From Acidobacteriota bacterium (GTDB lineage Bacteria; Acidobacteriota; Terriglobia; Versatilivoradales; Versatilivoraceae), in assembly GCA_028875575.1 (NCBI GenBank), contig JAPPDF010000088.1, positions 21,112 to 85,111 on the forward strand: 64,000 nt of DNA, given 5' to 3'. Shown here one piece after another: positions 8,764 through 16,778 of the stretch. Within the stretch, counting starts at the first letter, position 1; every line of letters begins with the position of its first letter. The position numbers and the translations under genes were made by a program. Under the pieces are notes generated by a model. The model saw only the letters and a list, made by a program, of their open reading frames with translations, was not told where the DNA came from and ran no database searches.

Positions 8764-8796
8764 TTGCGGAGACAGGCGGCCGGTTGCGCTCCGCAA
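8764..8796. terminator. Hairpin between convergent genes, possible terminator
   Basis: TTGCGGAG (8764-8771) is perfectly complementary to CTCCGCAA (8789-8796), with a 17-nt loop, in the gap between the convergent MBL and thioredoxin-like genes. No T-run follows on either strand, so it is at best an atypical bidirectional terminator. Confidence 0.3.
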
Positions 8797-8811
8797 GGAT
8801 CGGAGGATCGT

Positions 8812-9726
8812 TCAAAGAACGGATCGGATTGCTTTTTCCAAGGTTGGCTCATCCTGATAGTTGACGAAGTGGTGGCGAATCAACCCGTTCTCGTCTACCA
8901 GAAACAAGCTGGGGAACAGCTGGATCCCTCCATACGCCTCCTGAACCTCCGCGGTCAGATGACCCACCGGGAAATTGATCTTGTGCTTGTCCAGATAGGC
9001 AGCGCGTTCCGAGTCGGGGTATCCCAAGTCCAAGACCCGGTCGGCATTCAGACCGATGACGGTAAAGTTCCGCGATCCGAACTGTTCCTGCAGGGAAACC
9101 AGGTGGGGAGTGATCTTGACGCAGGGGGGACAGTGGGTAAACCAGAAGTAGACCAGGCGGATTCCTTGCCTGGAATCGAGGCTGAGCTCGTCCCCGTCCA
9201 GAAGCCGGACGTTGAATTGAGGCGCCTCCTTCCCTTCCCAACCGGCGATGGAACGCTCGACGATCTTGTTGAAGCGGGGGTCGGCTTTGATTCGTTCCAA
9301 GTCCACCGAGGCGATCTCACCGCTTTCCGGGTCCCTCTTGAAGAATTGGGGCACCCTCCGATCGTACTCTACGATCCGGAGAATCACGTCGACCTCACCC
9401 TGGATACGCAAATTGAATTGCTCGGCGATTTCGCGAAGCAGGGGCGGCCTTTTGTGGACGGCATAGTATTGGGCCACGAAGTGAGGCACCTTGAAGAAGA
9501 TGTTGTAGAGTCGACTGAGAACCCTGCGCTCCTCCGGTTCGGTGAAACGCTGGTGGAGCTCCGTAATCAGTACGGCCCTGCCCGGCTCGAGATGGGTCTT
9601 CAGAAAGCCGATAATCCTTTCCTCGGCGGCTCGTTCCCTGTCTTGAACGTCGTCGGACACCAGGGTTCCAACCACGAATAACAGGCACAGGACCAACGTC
9701 AACATCTGCTTCGATATCCCGATCAT
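8812..9726 (-). CDS. Exported thioredoxin-fold (TlpA/ResA-like) protein with a helical N-terminal domain
   Basis: About 304 residues. A signal peptide or anchor (QMLTLVLCLLFVVGTLV) is followed by about 140 residues that look helical (FTEPEERRVLSRLYNIFF, PPLLREIAEQFNLRI, VDVILRIVEYDRRVPQFF), then a thioredoxin fold with Cys-x2-Cys in THCPPCVKITP, a GLNADRVLD strand and the cis-Pro region FPSLFLVDENG. The redox part should act outside the cytoplasm as a thiol oxidoreductase. I do not recognise the N-terminal domain; parts resemble a winged-helix pattern, which would be odd in an exported protein. The start at 9726 is chosen for GAAGAGG just upstream. Divergent from the DUF309 gene. Confidence 0.8.
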   Translation of the reverse strand: MIGISKQMLTLVLCLLFVVGTLVSDDVQDRERAAEERIIGFLKTHLEPGRAVLITELHQRFTEPEERRVLSRLYNIFFKVPHFVAQYYAVHKRPPLLREIAEQFNLRIQGEVDVILRIVEYDRRVPQFFKRDPESGEIASVDLERIKADPRFNKIVERSIAGWEGKEAPQFNVRLLDGDELSLDSRQGIRLVYFWFTHCPPCVKITPHLVSLQEQFGSRNFTVIGLNADRVLDLGYPDSERAAYLDKHKINFPVGHLTAEVQEAYGGIQLFPSLFLVDENGLIRHHFVNYQDEPTLEKAIRSVL

Positions 9727-9814
9727 TTCAACCTCTTCTTCATCACCCTTGCGAAACTCTCCATGATTATGCAACAAAGGCAGGCGCGCTGCCAGAGGGA
9801 GGAGGATTTCTCCA

Positions 9815-10198
9815 GTGGACTCGGAAAACAAGCCTCATCCAGCCGACTTCTATCGGGGACTGGAACTGTTCAACCGCCGTTTCTACTACGAATGCCACGA
9901 CCATTGGGAGGAGGTCTGGGCGGAGGCCAAAGGAAAGGAGAAGCTTTTCTATCAGGCCCTCATCATGTCGGCAGTGTCACTCTATCACTATGGGAACGAG
10001 AATCTGGAAGGCGCCCTGAGTTGCCACCGCAAGGCAAGGGAGCGGTTCCAGCAACTCCCCAACCGCTTCCTATGCCTCAATGTTTCACAATTCCTGGCCG
10101 AGATGGAGGCCTTCTACCGTGGCCTTTCGGTCGAGCATACCCGTTGGACCCGGGAACTGCGGGACAGACCGCCTCCTACCATTCGACTTGAAGGCTGA
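9815..10198 (+). CDS. DUF309 family protein
   Basis: A 127-residue small soluble protein that matches the DUF309 pattern: FYRGLELFNRRFYYECHDHWEEVW near residues 12-35, in which the family-typical His and Glu residues are present, followed by further helices. The biochemical role of the family is not known to me. It has a GTG start at 9815 with GGAGGAGG about 9 nt upstream. It shares an 88-bp divergent promoter region with the thioredoxin-like gene. Confidence 0.85.
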   Translation: MDSENKPHPADFYRGLELFNRRFYYECHDHWEEVWAEAKGKEKLFYQALIMSAVSLYHYGNENLEGALSCHRKARERFQQLPNRFLCLNVSQFLAEMEAFYRGLSVEHTRWTRELRDRPPPTIRLEG

Positions 10199-10219
10199 GC
10201 TAAGGAAGCGGGGGCTTTA

Positions 10220-10277
10220 GAAGTTTGAAGTGCGAAGTTTGAAGTTTGAAGGGTGAAGTTTGAAGGGTGAAGGGTGG
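10220..10277 (+). repeat. Degenerate short tandem repeat
   Basis: Seven or eight imperfect units of the type GAAGTTT or GAAGGGT in direct succession directly after the DUF309 stop codon. The pattern is continuous for about 58 bp. It looks like slippage-generated sequence rather than a protein-binding array, though an array cannot be ruled out. Confidence 0.7.
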
Positions 10278-10436
10278 TCGGAGGTGGGATTCTGGAACAG
10301 GCAAGTGCCCGATGACCTGGTTACCCTTCTTGAAGGACTGCGGCACGACCGGCAAGATGCGTCACGTGGGGTTCGAATAACTATCCACAATTCACTTTTC
10401 ACTTTGCCGCGACGGCGTCACGGAATGAAGTCCCCC

Positions 10437-10635
10437 GGGAGCGCGGGCGTCCCGCCCGCACAAATCCGGCACAGCCTCGCCCATCTCCTCGACCCGGCTC
10501 GACCGGCAACGGCGTCAAGATCCCGCTTCGGCCCAGCCCATGCCGTTCCCGCCAGCTGGGTGCCCGGGTGCCCCATCGCGGGGAAACTGAGCGGCACGCA
10601 ACGGCATAGCATGCGGGCGAGACGCCCGCGCTCCC
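10437..10635. repeat. 24-bp inverted repeat pair framing about 150 bp
   Basis: 10437-10460 and 10612-10635 are inverted copies of a 24-bp sequence (GGGAGCGCGGGCGT, then CCGCCCGCA) with a single mismatch. The segment between them is GC-rich and has no coding signal. The arrangement suits a miniature palindromic element or a long-looped RNA stem. Confidence 0.75.
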
Positions 10636-10790
10636 GGGTGGGCGCCTCCCCCCATCTCTCTTGCTCCTGGAGGCGGCGCGCGCCGGCTTGCCGGGCTGCT
10701 GCCCTGCCCATGCAGCAGAGCCGTCTTGCTTCGTGGCCCTTCGTGGATATCTTTTTGGGGATGTTTCAGGCGAGGCTTCAGCACTACCGG

Positions 10791-11891
10791 TCAGGCGGCG
10801 GCGACGCGGTTGACCGGCCGGTAGAGAGTGTCCCGTTCAACCGGTTCCCGGCCGGCTTCGCGGATGAGATGCTCGATTTCCGTGCGGGTCAGGCCAAGGG
10901 GAGTCTGGGCTCCGGCCATGTGAACGATCTTTTCCTCCACCACCGTTCCATCCAGGTCGTCGGCCCCATAGTGGAGTCCGATCTGGGCTGTCTTGGCGCC
11001 GATCATGATCCAATAGGCCTTGATGTGGGGGAAATTGTCCAGTAGGAGACGACTGACCGCGATGGTTCGAAGGTCCAGCATGGCGGTTGGCGAGGGCAGG
11101 TGATCCAGTTGCGTATTTGCCGGGTGGAAGGCCAGCGGAATGAAACACTGAAAGCCCTGGGTCTCGTCCTGCAACTCCCTCAACCGGATCAGGTGGTCGA
11201 CTCGATCCTCCACGCTCTCCACGTGTCCGTAGAGCATGGTGGCGTTCGACTTCAATCCGCAGAGGTGCACCCTTTTGGCGATCTCCAGCCAGCGGTCGCC
11301 CGACACCTTGTGGTCGCAGAGGATGTCGCGGGGACGCTCGGCGAAAATCTCGGCTCCTCCCCCGGGGCAACTGTCCATTCCCGCCTCCCGAAGTGCCTGA
11401 ATGGTCTCATCGATGGACAACTTGGCTCGGCGGGAGAAGAAATCGAGCTCAACCATGGTGAAGGCCTTGAGATGAACCTTGGGAAAACGCTCCTTCAAGC
11501 CACGTAGCAGGTCGGTGTAGTAGGAGAAGGGGAGGTAGGGATGCAGGCCGCCCACGATGTGAAACTCGGTCACGGATTCGCTATACCCCATGGAGGCGTG
11601 ATGATAGGCCTCCTCCAGCGACATGGTATAGCCGCCCTTGCCGGGTTTGCGAGCGAAACCGCAGAACTTGCAGTCAACCACGCACACGTTGGTGGGGTTC
11701 AAGTGCCGGTTGACGTTGAAGTACCCGGCGTTCCCGTTCCATTTTTCCCGGACCCGGTTGGCCAGAGCCCCCACGGAATGCAGGTCCGAAGTCCGATAGA
11801 GAGTGACTCCCTCCTCGAAAGACAATCTCTCCCCTGAAAAAACCTTGTCGCTGATCCGTGTAAGCTCGGAACCCATCCGGCGAGTACTCAA
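10791..11891 (-). CDS. mqnE: Aminofutalosine synthase, radical SAM
   Basis: About 366 residues. The radical-SAM cluster motif is C-x3-C-x2-C (Cys70, Cys74, Cys77) in NVCVVDCKFCGFA. The MqnE-type segments PGGGAEIFAERPRD, LKSNATMLYGHVE and LRELQDETQGFQCFIPLAFH follow. MqnE makes aminofutalosine in the futalosine route to menaquinone. The related MqnC is the main alternative, but GGGAE and the overall pattern favour MqnE. A TTG start at 11891 is proposed because GGAGGG lies 7 nt upstream; ATG at 11876 or 11951 are alternatives with no clear ribosome-binding site. No other mqn gene is in the window. Confidence 0.9.
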   Translation of the reverse strand: MSTRRMGSELTRISDKVFSGERLSFEEGVTLYRTSDLHSVGALANRVREKWNGNAGYFNVNRHLNPTNVCVVDCKFCGFARKPGKGGYTMSLEEAYHHASMGYSESVTEFHIVGGLHPYLPFSYYTDLLRGLKERFPKVHLKAFTMVELDFFSRRAKLSIDETIQALREAGMDSCPGGGAEIFAERPRDILCDHKVSGDRWLEIAKRVHLCGLKSNATMLYGHVESVEDRVDHLIRLRELQDETQGFQCFIPLAFHPANTQLDHLPSPTAMLDLRTIAVSRLLLDNFPHIKAYWIMIGAKTAQIGLHYGADDLDGTVVEEKIVHMAGAQTPLGLTRTEIEHLIREAGREPVERDTLYRPVNRVAAA

Positions 11892-12003
11892 TTGGGGACC
11901 CTCCCTTCCCGAGCGGGCATCCTTCCGTCCCGGCCAGTCGAAAGCGATCATATCCGACGCTTGCGAGTGCTGTCAAACAGCCTGGGGAGATGCGGGTTAG
12001 TGG

Positions 12004-12032
12004 TGGAAAACCGGCGTCTGCCATCCTATAAT
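12004..12032 (+). promoter_or_regulatory. Predicted sigma-70 promoter of the DUF1549/DUF1501 cluster
   Basis: TGGAAA (12004-12009), a 17-bp spacer, then a consensus TATAAT (12027-12032). The start codon follows 30 bp later, with an AGAGGAG ribosome-binding site between. Confidence 0.6.
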
Positions 12033-12062
12033 TACGGCTGATTCCAACTCCAGAGGAGCGTC

Positions 12063-14672
12063 ATGCGAGGCTGTATTCCGGTGCGAGCCCTTCAATGTCT
12101 TGCAGTTCTGGCTCTACTGGGAATTCCTTGCCTGGTCACGGCCGCCGATTCCACCGCCCAGGCGGCTCATGCCATTCTGCAGAAGCACTGCCTCTCCTGC
12201 CACGGAGCCGGCCAGATGTCGGGCCTGGACCTGAGGCAAAGAGAGGCCCTGCTGAAAGGAGGCGGCCGCGGGCCGGCCGTCGTTGTCGGCGATGCCGCCC
12301 GGAGCCTGCTCTACCGTTCCGCCGCCCATCTCGGCGAACCCAAGATGCCGCCCGGAAGCCGCCGGCCGTTGCCCCAGGGAGACCTGGCCATCCTGAAGGA
12401 ATGGATCGAAGCGGGGGCGCCTTACCCCGAAGCGGGCGCTGCCGCCGGAGAACCCTCCTGGTGGTCATTGAAGAAACCGCGCCGTCCCGCTGTACCGGAA
12501 CTGGACGAGGCCCCCTCCAATCCCATTGACGCCTTCATCCTGGCCAAGCTGCGGGAGAAGGGACTCGAACCGGCTCCTGCGACAGACAAGGCCACTCTGC
12601 TGCGCCGGGCCTACTTCGATCTGCTGGGTCTGCCGCCGACTCCGGCCCAGGTGGATCGGTACCTTGAGAATACCTCCCCCGACGCGTTCGAAGAGCTCAT
12701 CGACGAGCTTCTGGATTCCTCCCACTATGGCGAACGCTGGGGGCGCCACTGGCTGGATGTCGTCCGCTACGCCGACAGCGCGGGGTTCGAAGGCGATGTC
12801 TTCTATCCCAACGCCTGGCGCTACCGGGACTATGTGATCAAGTCCTTTAACGAAGACAAGCCCTACGACCGCTTTGTCCAGGAACAGATCGCGGGAGACG
12901 AGCTGTTTCCCAACAACATGGAGATGGAGGGCTTCTACGACATCGCCCCGGAAAAGCTGGAGCACATGGAAGCCAGGATCGGAACCACTCTCTATACCTT
13001 CGGACCGGAAATCCAGGAATCCCACCTGGACTCGGAACGATTGCGCTACGAACGGCTCACCGACGCGATCGACACCACCTCGGCGGCGTTCATGGGCCTG
13101 ACCCTGGAGTGCTCGCGCTGCCACGACCACAAATTCGATCCCTTCACCCAAAAGGATTACTTTCAGTTGCAGGCCGTCTTCGCCGCCAGTTCCCGCAAGA
13201 CCATCCCCGTGGTCAGCAGCCTGTCCACGGGTCATCGCCGCGAAGACTACCACCGCATGATCGCCCTGGCAGAAGCCAGAGCTTCCTACCAGAGGTTCGA
13301 AACGCAGGTCAAGGACCGGGTCATCGAAATCAAGAAGAAGGAATACCCACCCGAGGTGGTGCGCGCCTACGAGGTGCCCATGAAGGAGCGTACCGCCCGG
13401 GAGCTGGAGTTGGCCGCACCCCTGGCCCAGTTCTACACGGAGATGAACATCGAGGATCATCTCACCGATGGGGAGAAGACCCGCCATCAAAACACCATGC
13501 AAAAGCTGGCCAGGGCCGTGCTCGACATCCCTCTTGAGGATGCTTCGCACAAGGTGAAATACGACGGATTCTTCGACGTGCCCTCGGCCACGGTTCTGGG
13601 ACACCTCAAGCCCGAGCTGGTTCCCGACACCTACCTCTTGAACCGCGGCGAGCTGTCTCTGAAAAGAGAGATCGTCGAGCCGGGGTTGCCGGCGGCGCTG
13701 CGCGATGACAGTGTTCCCGACCGGCTGTCCATGGGACCTCACGGACCCCGCTACCGCAAACACTTCGCGCTCTGGCTGACCCGTCCCACCCATCCCCTCA
13801 CGGCGCGGGTCATGGTCAACCGCATCTGGCAGGGCCATTTCGGACAAGGCCTGGTCCGCACCTCCAACGACTTCGGACGCCAGGGCGACCGGCCCTCCCA
13901 CCCCGAATTGCTGGACTGGCTGGCCACCGAGTTCGTCGATCGGGGATGGAGCGTCAAGTCGATGCACCGCCTGATCATGCTCTCTGACGCCTACCGGCGC
14001 GACAGCCGCTTCACCACCGGTGCTCACCGGCAGCAGGACCCCGACAATCGCCTCCTGTGGCGCATGAACCGCCGCCGCCTGGAAGGGGAGGCGGTGTGGG
14101 ATTCGCTGCATGCGGTGGCCGGCAATCTGAACCCGACCATGGGGGGACGGCCTGCGATTCCCCCGCTTTCCAAGGTCGAAATGAGTTCCCTGCGCATCAA
14201 GCCCTGGTGGGCCGTTTCGGAAGACCCCGCAGCAGGCAGGCGGCGTGGCGTCTACATCCTGGCCCGGCGCAACTTCACCTTCCCCATGTTCGACAAGTTC
14301 GACGTGCCCAACTCCTCGGTGAGCTGCGCCGGAAGGGAAGTGACGACGGTCGCCCCCCAGGCGCTCTGGTCCCTGAACAACGACGCCTCCTTCAGGCAGG
14401 CCCGGGTGCTGGCCGACCGGCTGATTCGCGAAGCCGGCGCCAGTCCCGCCGACCAGGTGGACCTGGCCTGGCGGCTGGTGCTGGCCCGGTTGCCGTCGGC
14501 TGAAGAAAGGCAGGAGGCGATGACGCTCTTGTCAAGACTGGCTTCAAGCAACGGAAGTCAGGCACCCCATCCCGCCGGCGAAGGCGACGAAACGAAGACC
14601 CGGCACAGTGACGCCTTGACCCAGCTTTGCTTGACCATGTTCAACTTGAGCGAGTTCTTCTACATCGATTGA
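12063..14672 (+). CDS. Exported cytochrome c-type DUF1549/DUF1553 protein
   Basis: An 869-residue protein with a signal peptide (LQCLAVLALLGIPCLVTAA). Next comes a Planctomycete-type cytochrome c domain with CLSCH (Cys43, Cys46, His47) and distal MPPG. DUF1549 follows (NPIDAFILAKL, YFDLLGLPPTPAQ, YGERWGRHWLDVVRYADS) and contains a second C-x2-CH motif (ECSRCHDH, Cys350, Cys353, His354), then DUF1553 (HPLTARVMVNRIWQGHFGQG, and VTTVAPQALWSLNN near the C-terminus). Such proteins occur beside DUF1501 proteins in Planctomycetota and Acidobacteriota. They are thought to be extracytoplasmic redox proteins, possibly tied to polysaccharide breakdown; their reaction is not established. A DUF1501 gene follows after 53 bp. 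Confidence 0.92.
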   Translation: MRGCIPVRALQCLAVLALLGIPCLVTAADSTAQAAHAILQKHCLSCHGAGQMSGLDLRQREALLKGGGRGPAVVVGDAARSLLYRSAAHLGEPKMPPGSRRPLPQGDLAILKEWIEAGAPYPEAGAAAGEPSWWSLKKPRRPAVPELDEAPSNPIDAFILAKLREKGLEPAPATDKATLLRRAYFDLLGLPPTPAQVDRYLENTSPDAFEELIDELLDSSHYGERWGRHWLDVVRYADSAGFEGDVFYPNAWRYRDYVIKSFNEDKPYDRFVQEQIAGDELFPNNMEMEGFYDIAPEKLEHMEARIGTTLYTFGPEIQESHLDSERLRYERLTDAIDTTSAAFMGLTLECSRCHDHKFDPFTQKDYFQLQAVFAASSRKTIPVVSSLSTGHRREDYHRMIALAEARASYQRFETQVKDRVIEIKKKEYPPEVVRAYEVPMKERTARELELAAPLAQFYTEMNIEDHLTDGEKTRHQNTMQKLARAVLDIPLEDASHKVKYDGFFDVPSATVLGHLKPELVPDTYLLNRGELSLKREIVEPGLPAALRDDSVPDRLSMGPHGPRYRKHFALWLTRPTHPLTARVMVNRIWQGHFGQGLVRTSNDFGRQGDRPSHPELLDWLATEFVDRGWSVKSMHRLIMLSDAYRRDSRFTTGAHRQQDPDNRLLWRMNRRRLEGEAVWDSLHAVAGNLNPTMGGRPAIPPLSKVEMSSLRIKPWWAVSEDPAAGRRRGVYILARRNFTFPMFDKFDVPNSSVSCAGREVTTVAPQALWSLNNDASFRQARVLADRLIREAGASPADQVDLAWRLVLARLPSAEERQEAMTLLSRLASSNGSQAPHPAGEGDETKTRHSDALTQLCLTMFNLSEFFYID

Positions 14673-14725
14673 CACCGGGGCCGAACCGAAACGCGACCCG
14701 GATCCCCTCAGTTCGGGAGGCAAAC

Positions 14726-16180
14726 ATGAATCCCTATTCCTGCAACCGCCGCGCCCCCGCCAGTTCGCGGCGTGAATTCCTGACCCGTTCCGGGCTGGGA
14801 TTCGGAGGACTGGCCCTCAACTGCATGCTGCAGGCGGAATCGGCAGGCGCCGATGCGCCGGCCGCCGCGGCCTACAATCCCCTGGGCGTCAAGCCGCCCC
14901 ACTTCTCGGCCAAGGCCAAGAGCGTCATCTTCATCTTTCTGCAAGGTGGCCCCAGCCAGCTTGAAACCTTCGATCCCAAGCCCGAGCTGCAGAAATATGA
15001 CGGCCAGTACCTTCCTCCCAGCTACTTGAAAAAGGGCATCGGCCTGGCCCAGATCAAGGCGGATGAATCCAAGCTGATGGGGACGCGGCGTGTCTTCAGA
15101 AAGCACGGCCAGTCCGGCCTGGAAATCTCCGACCTGTTCCCGAAACTCTCGGAATTCGCCGACGACCTTGCGATCATCCGCTCCTGCCACCACGAGTCCT
15201 TCATCCACGGTCCCGCCATCACCATCATCCACACGGGGTCCCTGCTGATGGGACAACCCAGCATGGGGGCCTGGGTTCTCTATGGCCTGGGGAGCGAAAC
15301 CGACAACCTGCCAGCCTACATGGTGATGGCCGACGACTACATGCGCAACAGCAAGTCGGTGATCGGATCGGGTTTCCTGCCGGCCGTCTACCAGGGAACC
15401 GTGCTTTCCACGCAAGGCGCCCCGCTGGAAAATTTGCAGCGCCCGACTACGGTGAGCCGGGATGACCAGCAGGCCATTCTGAATCAACTGAAGCAATGGA
15501 ACCGGCGCCACCTGGCCGACCGCCCGGACGACAGCAGCCTGGCGGCCCGGATCAAGAATTACGAATTGGCGTTCCGCATGCAGATGGCCGGTCCCGAATT
15601 GATCGACCTGAGCGGGGAGCCCGAGCACATCAACAAGTTGTACGGCCTGGACACCAAGGAGACCGCCAACTTCGGACGGATGTGCCTGCTGTCACGCAGG
15701 ATGGTCGAGCGCGGGGTTCGCTTTGTCCACCTCTACAACAGCGACTGGGACGGGCACGGAGAGTGCGACAAGAACCACCGTGAGAATGCCGTGAAGACGG
15801 ATGGCCCGGTGGCCGGTCTTCTGGCAGACCTGAAACAACGGGGCATGCTGGACAGCACCTTGGTGGTTCTTTCCGGAGAGTTCGGCCGCACCCCCATCAT
15901 GCAGGGCAAGGAGGGACGGGACCACAGCCCCTACGGCTTCTCGGTCGTCATGGCCGGAGGAGGCATCAAGGGCGGCAAGGCCATCGGGGCCACCGATGAG
16001 CTGGGCTTCTACGCCGCCGAAGACAAGGTCCATGTCCACGACATGCACGCCACCATGCTCGAACTGCTGGGACTGGACCACCGCAAGCTGAACGTCGAGG
16101 TTTCCGGACTGGAGAAGCGCCTGACCGGAGTCGGAGAGGACGGGAACCACAGCGTGGCCAAACGGCTGCTGGCCGGCTAG
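14726..16180 (+). CDS. DUF1501 protein, Tat-exported
   Basis: A 484-residue protein that begins with a twin-arginine signal (SRREFLTRSGLGFGGLAL). The mature part is sulfatase/alkaline-phosphatase-like, as DUF1501 proteins are: IFIFLQGGPSQLETFDPK near the start, MCLLSRRMVERGVRFVHLYN in the middle, and the conserved VVLSGEFGRTPIMQG and RDHSPYGFSVVMAGGGIKGG near the end. It is the standard partner of the cytochrome-DUF1549/1553 protein encoded directly upstream. The start at 14726 is fixed by GGGAGG 5-6 nt before it and by the position of the Tat motif; the longer frame would overlap the previous gene. Confidence 0.93.
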   Translation: MNPYSCNRRAPASSRREFLTRSGLGFGGLALNCMLQAESAGADAPAAAAYNPLGVKPPHFSAKAKSVIFIFLQGGPSQLETFDPKPELQKYDGQYLPPSYLKKGIGLAQIKADESKLMGTRRVFRKHGQSGLEISDLFPKLSEFADDLAIIRSCHHESFIHGPAITIIHTGSLLMGQPSMGAWVLYGLGSETDNLPAYMVMADDYMRNSKSVIGSGFLPAVYQGTVLSTQGAPLENLQRPTTVSRDDQQAILNQLKQWNRRHLADRPDDSSLAARIKNYELAFRMQMAGPELIDLSGEPEHINKLYGLDTKETANFGRMCLLSRRMVERGVRFVHLYNSDWDGHGECDKNHRENAVKTDGPVAGLLADLKQRGMLDSTLVVLSGEFGRTPIMQGKEGRDHSPYGFSVVMAGGGIKGGKAIGATDELGFYAAEDKVHVHDMHATMLELLGLDHRKLNVEVSGLEKRLTGVGEDGNHSVAKRLLAG

Positions 16181-16228
16181 CCGGCTCGGGACAGCAGGCC
16201 GGCAGCGGCTTGCACGAAGGCGACTTCA

Positions 16229-16735
16229 ATGCGTTTCCCCCCCATTTTTTCGCTCCTGCTCTTCCCGGCCCTGCTTTTGGCGACCGACGAGGAGGCCCCT
16301 TTCTACCAGGGGCGGATGCGGGTCCCCGCGGCCCTTGCCACAGCCGAGGGAATCCGGCTGCCGGCTGCCCACTATCACCTGGAAGTCAAGGGGGAGGCTC
16401 CGGACCGCTGGCTGATTTTCTCCTTGAACGGGACGGTGAAGGCCACGGTCAGGGAGTCGGTCGGACAAGACCCGGCCCTGGATTCCGCCGAGGTGCCGTT
16501 GGTGGGAACACACCTGCTACGTTCCACGGCGGTCAAGCTGGCTCCCGCCAAGGAGCGTCAGCACAGCCAGACGGGTCTGGCCCGCTATCAGGAGGAAAAG
16601 CATCTCTGGGACGGAACCATGAGGGTGTACCTGTCCCCGAAAGACGGCGTTGTGTACTTCGTTTTCAAGGAGCGGCGAAAAATGCGGCACTGGAGCCGCT
16701 CCAACTTCAGGTTGCAGCGGACATCCTCCCCCTGA
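16229..16735 (+). CDS. Small exported protein of unknown function
   Basis: A 168-residue protein with a signal peptide (FPPIFSLLLFPALLLA). The mature part looks all-beta: GIRLPAAHYHLEVKGEAP, RWLIFSLNGTVKATV, and GTMRVYLSPKDGVVYFVFKE near the end. No cysteine and no catalytic signature is visible. It lies 48 bp after the DUF1501 gene and 43 bp before the second DUF1549 gene, all in one direction, so it probably belongs to the same transcript and may work with those exported proteins. I do not recognise the family. Confidence 0.75.
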   Translation: MRFPPIFSLLLFPALLLATDEEAPFYQGRMRVPAALATAEGIRLPAAHYHLEVKGEAPDRWLIFSLNGTVKATVRESVGQDPALDSAEVPLVGTHLLRSTAVKLAPAKERQHSQTGLARYQEEKHLWDGTMRVYLSPKDGVVYFVFKERRKMRHWSRSNFRLQRTSSP

Positions 16736-16778
16736 ATTCGACCTGAAATTCCCTTTCCGAACATCGGGAGCACCCGGG

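Larger units (their letters stand above)
10199..10790. other. Gene-free repeat patchwork between DUF309 and mqnE
   Basis: No gene is supported here. The stretch combines a GAAGTTTGAAG-type tandem repeat (10220-10277), a pair of 24-bp inverted repeats about 150 bp apart (10437-10635), and near 10724-10760 a TTCGTGGCCCTTCGTGGAT motif. The last is the inverse of the CCACGAAG-type repeats near 34.1 and 58.7 kb. An open frame running through it (10260-11045) is made of repeat and the antisense of mqnE and is not credible. Confidence 0.6.

Noticed and set aside
10260..11045. 261-codon open frame on the plus strand before mqnE
   Set aside because: Made of tandem and inverted repeats plus the antisense end of mqnE; no start signal and no motif.
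12465..14111. 548-codon open frame on the minus strand opposite the DUF1549 gene
   Set aside because: Shadow of the plus-strand gene, which has a signal peptide, conserved domains and a promoter; the antisense product shows no motif.
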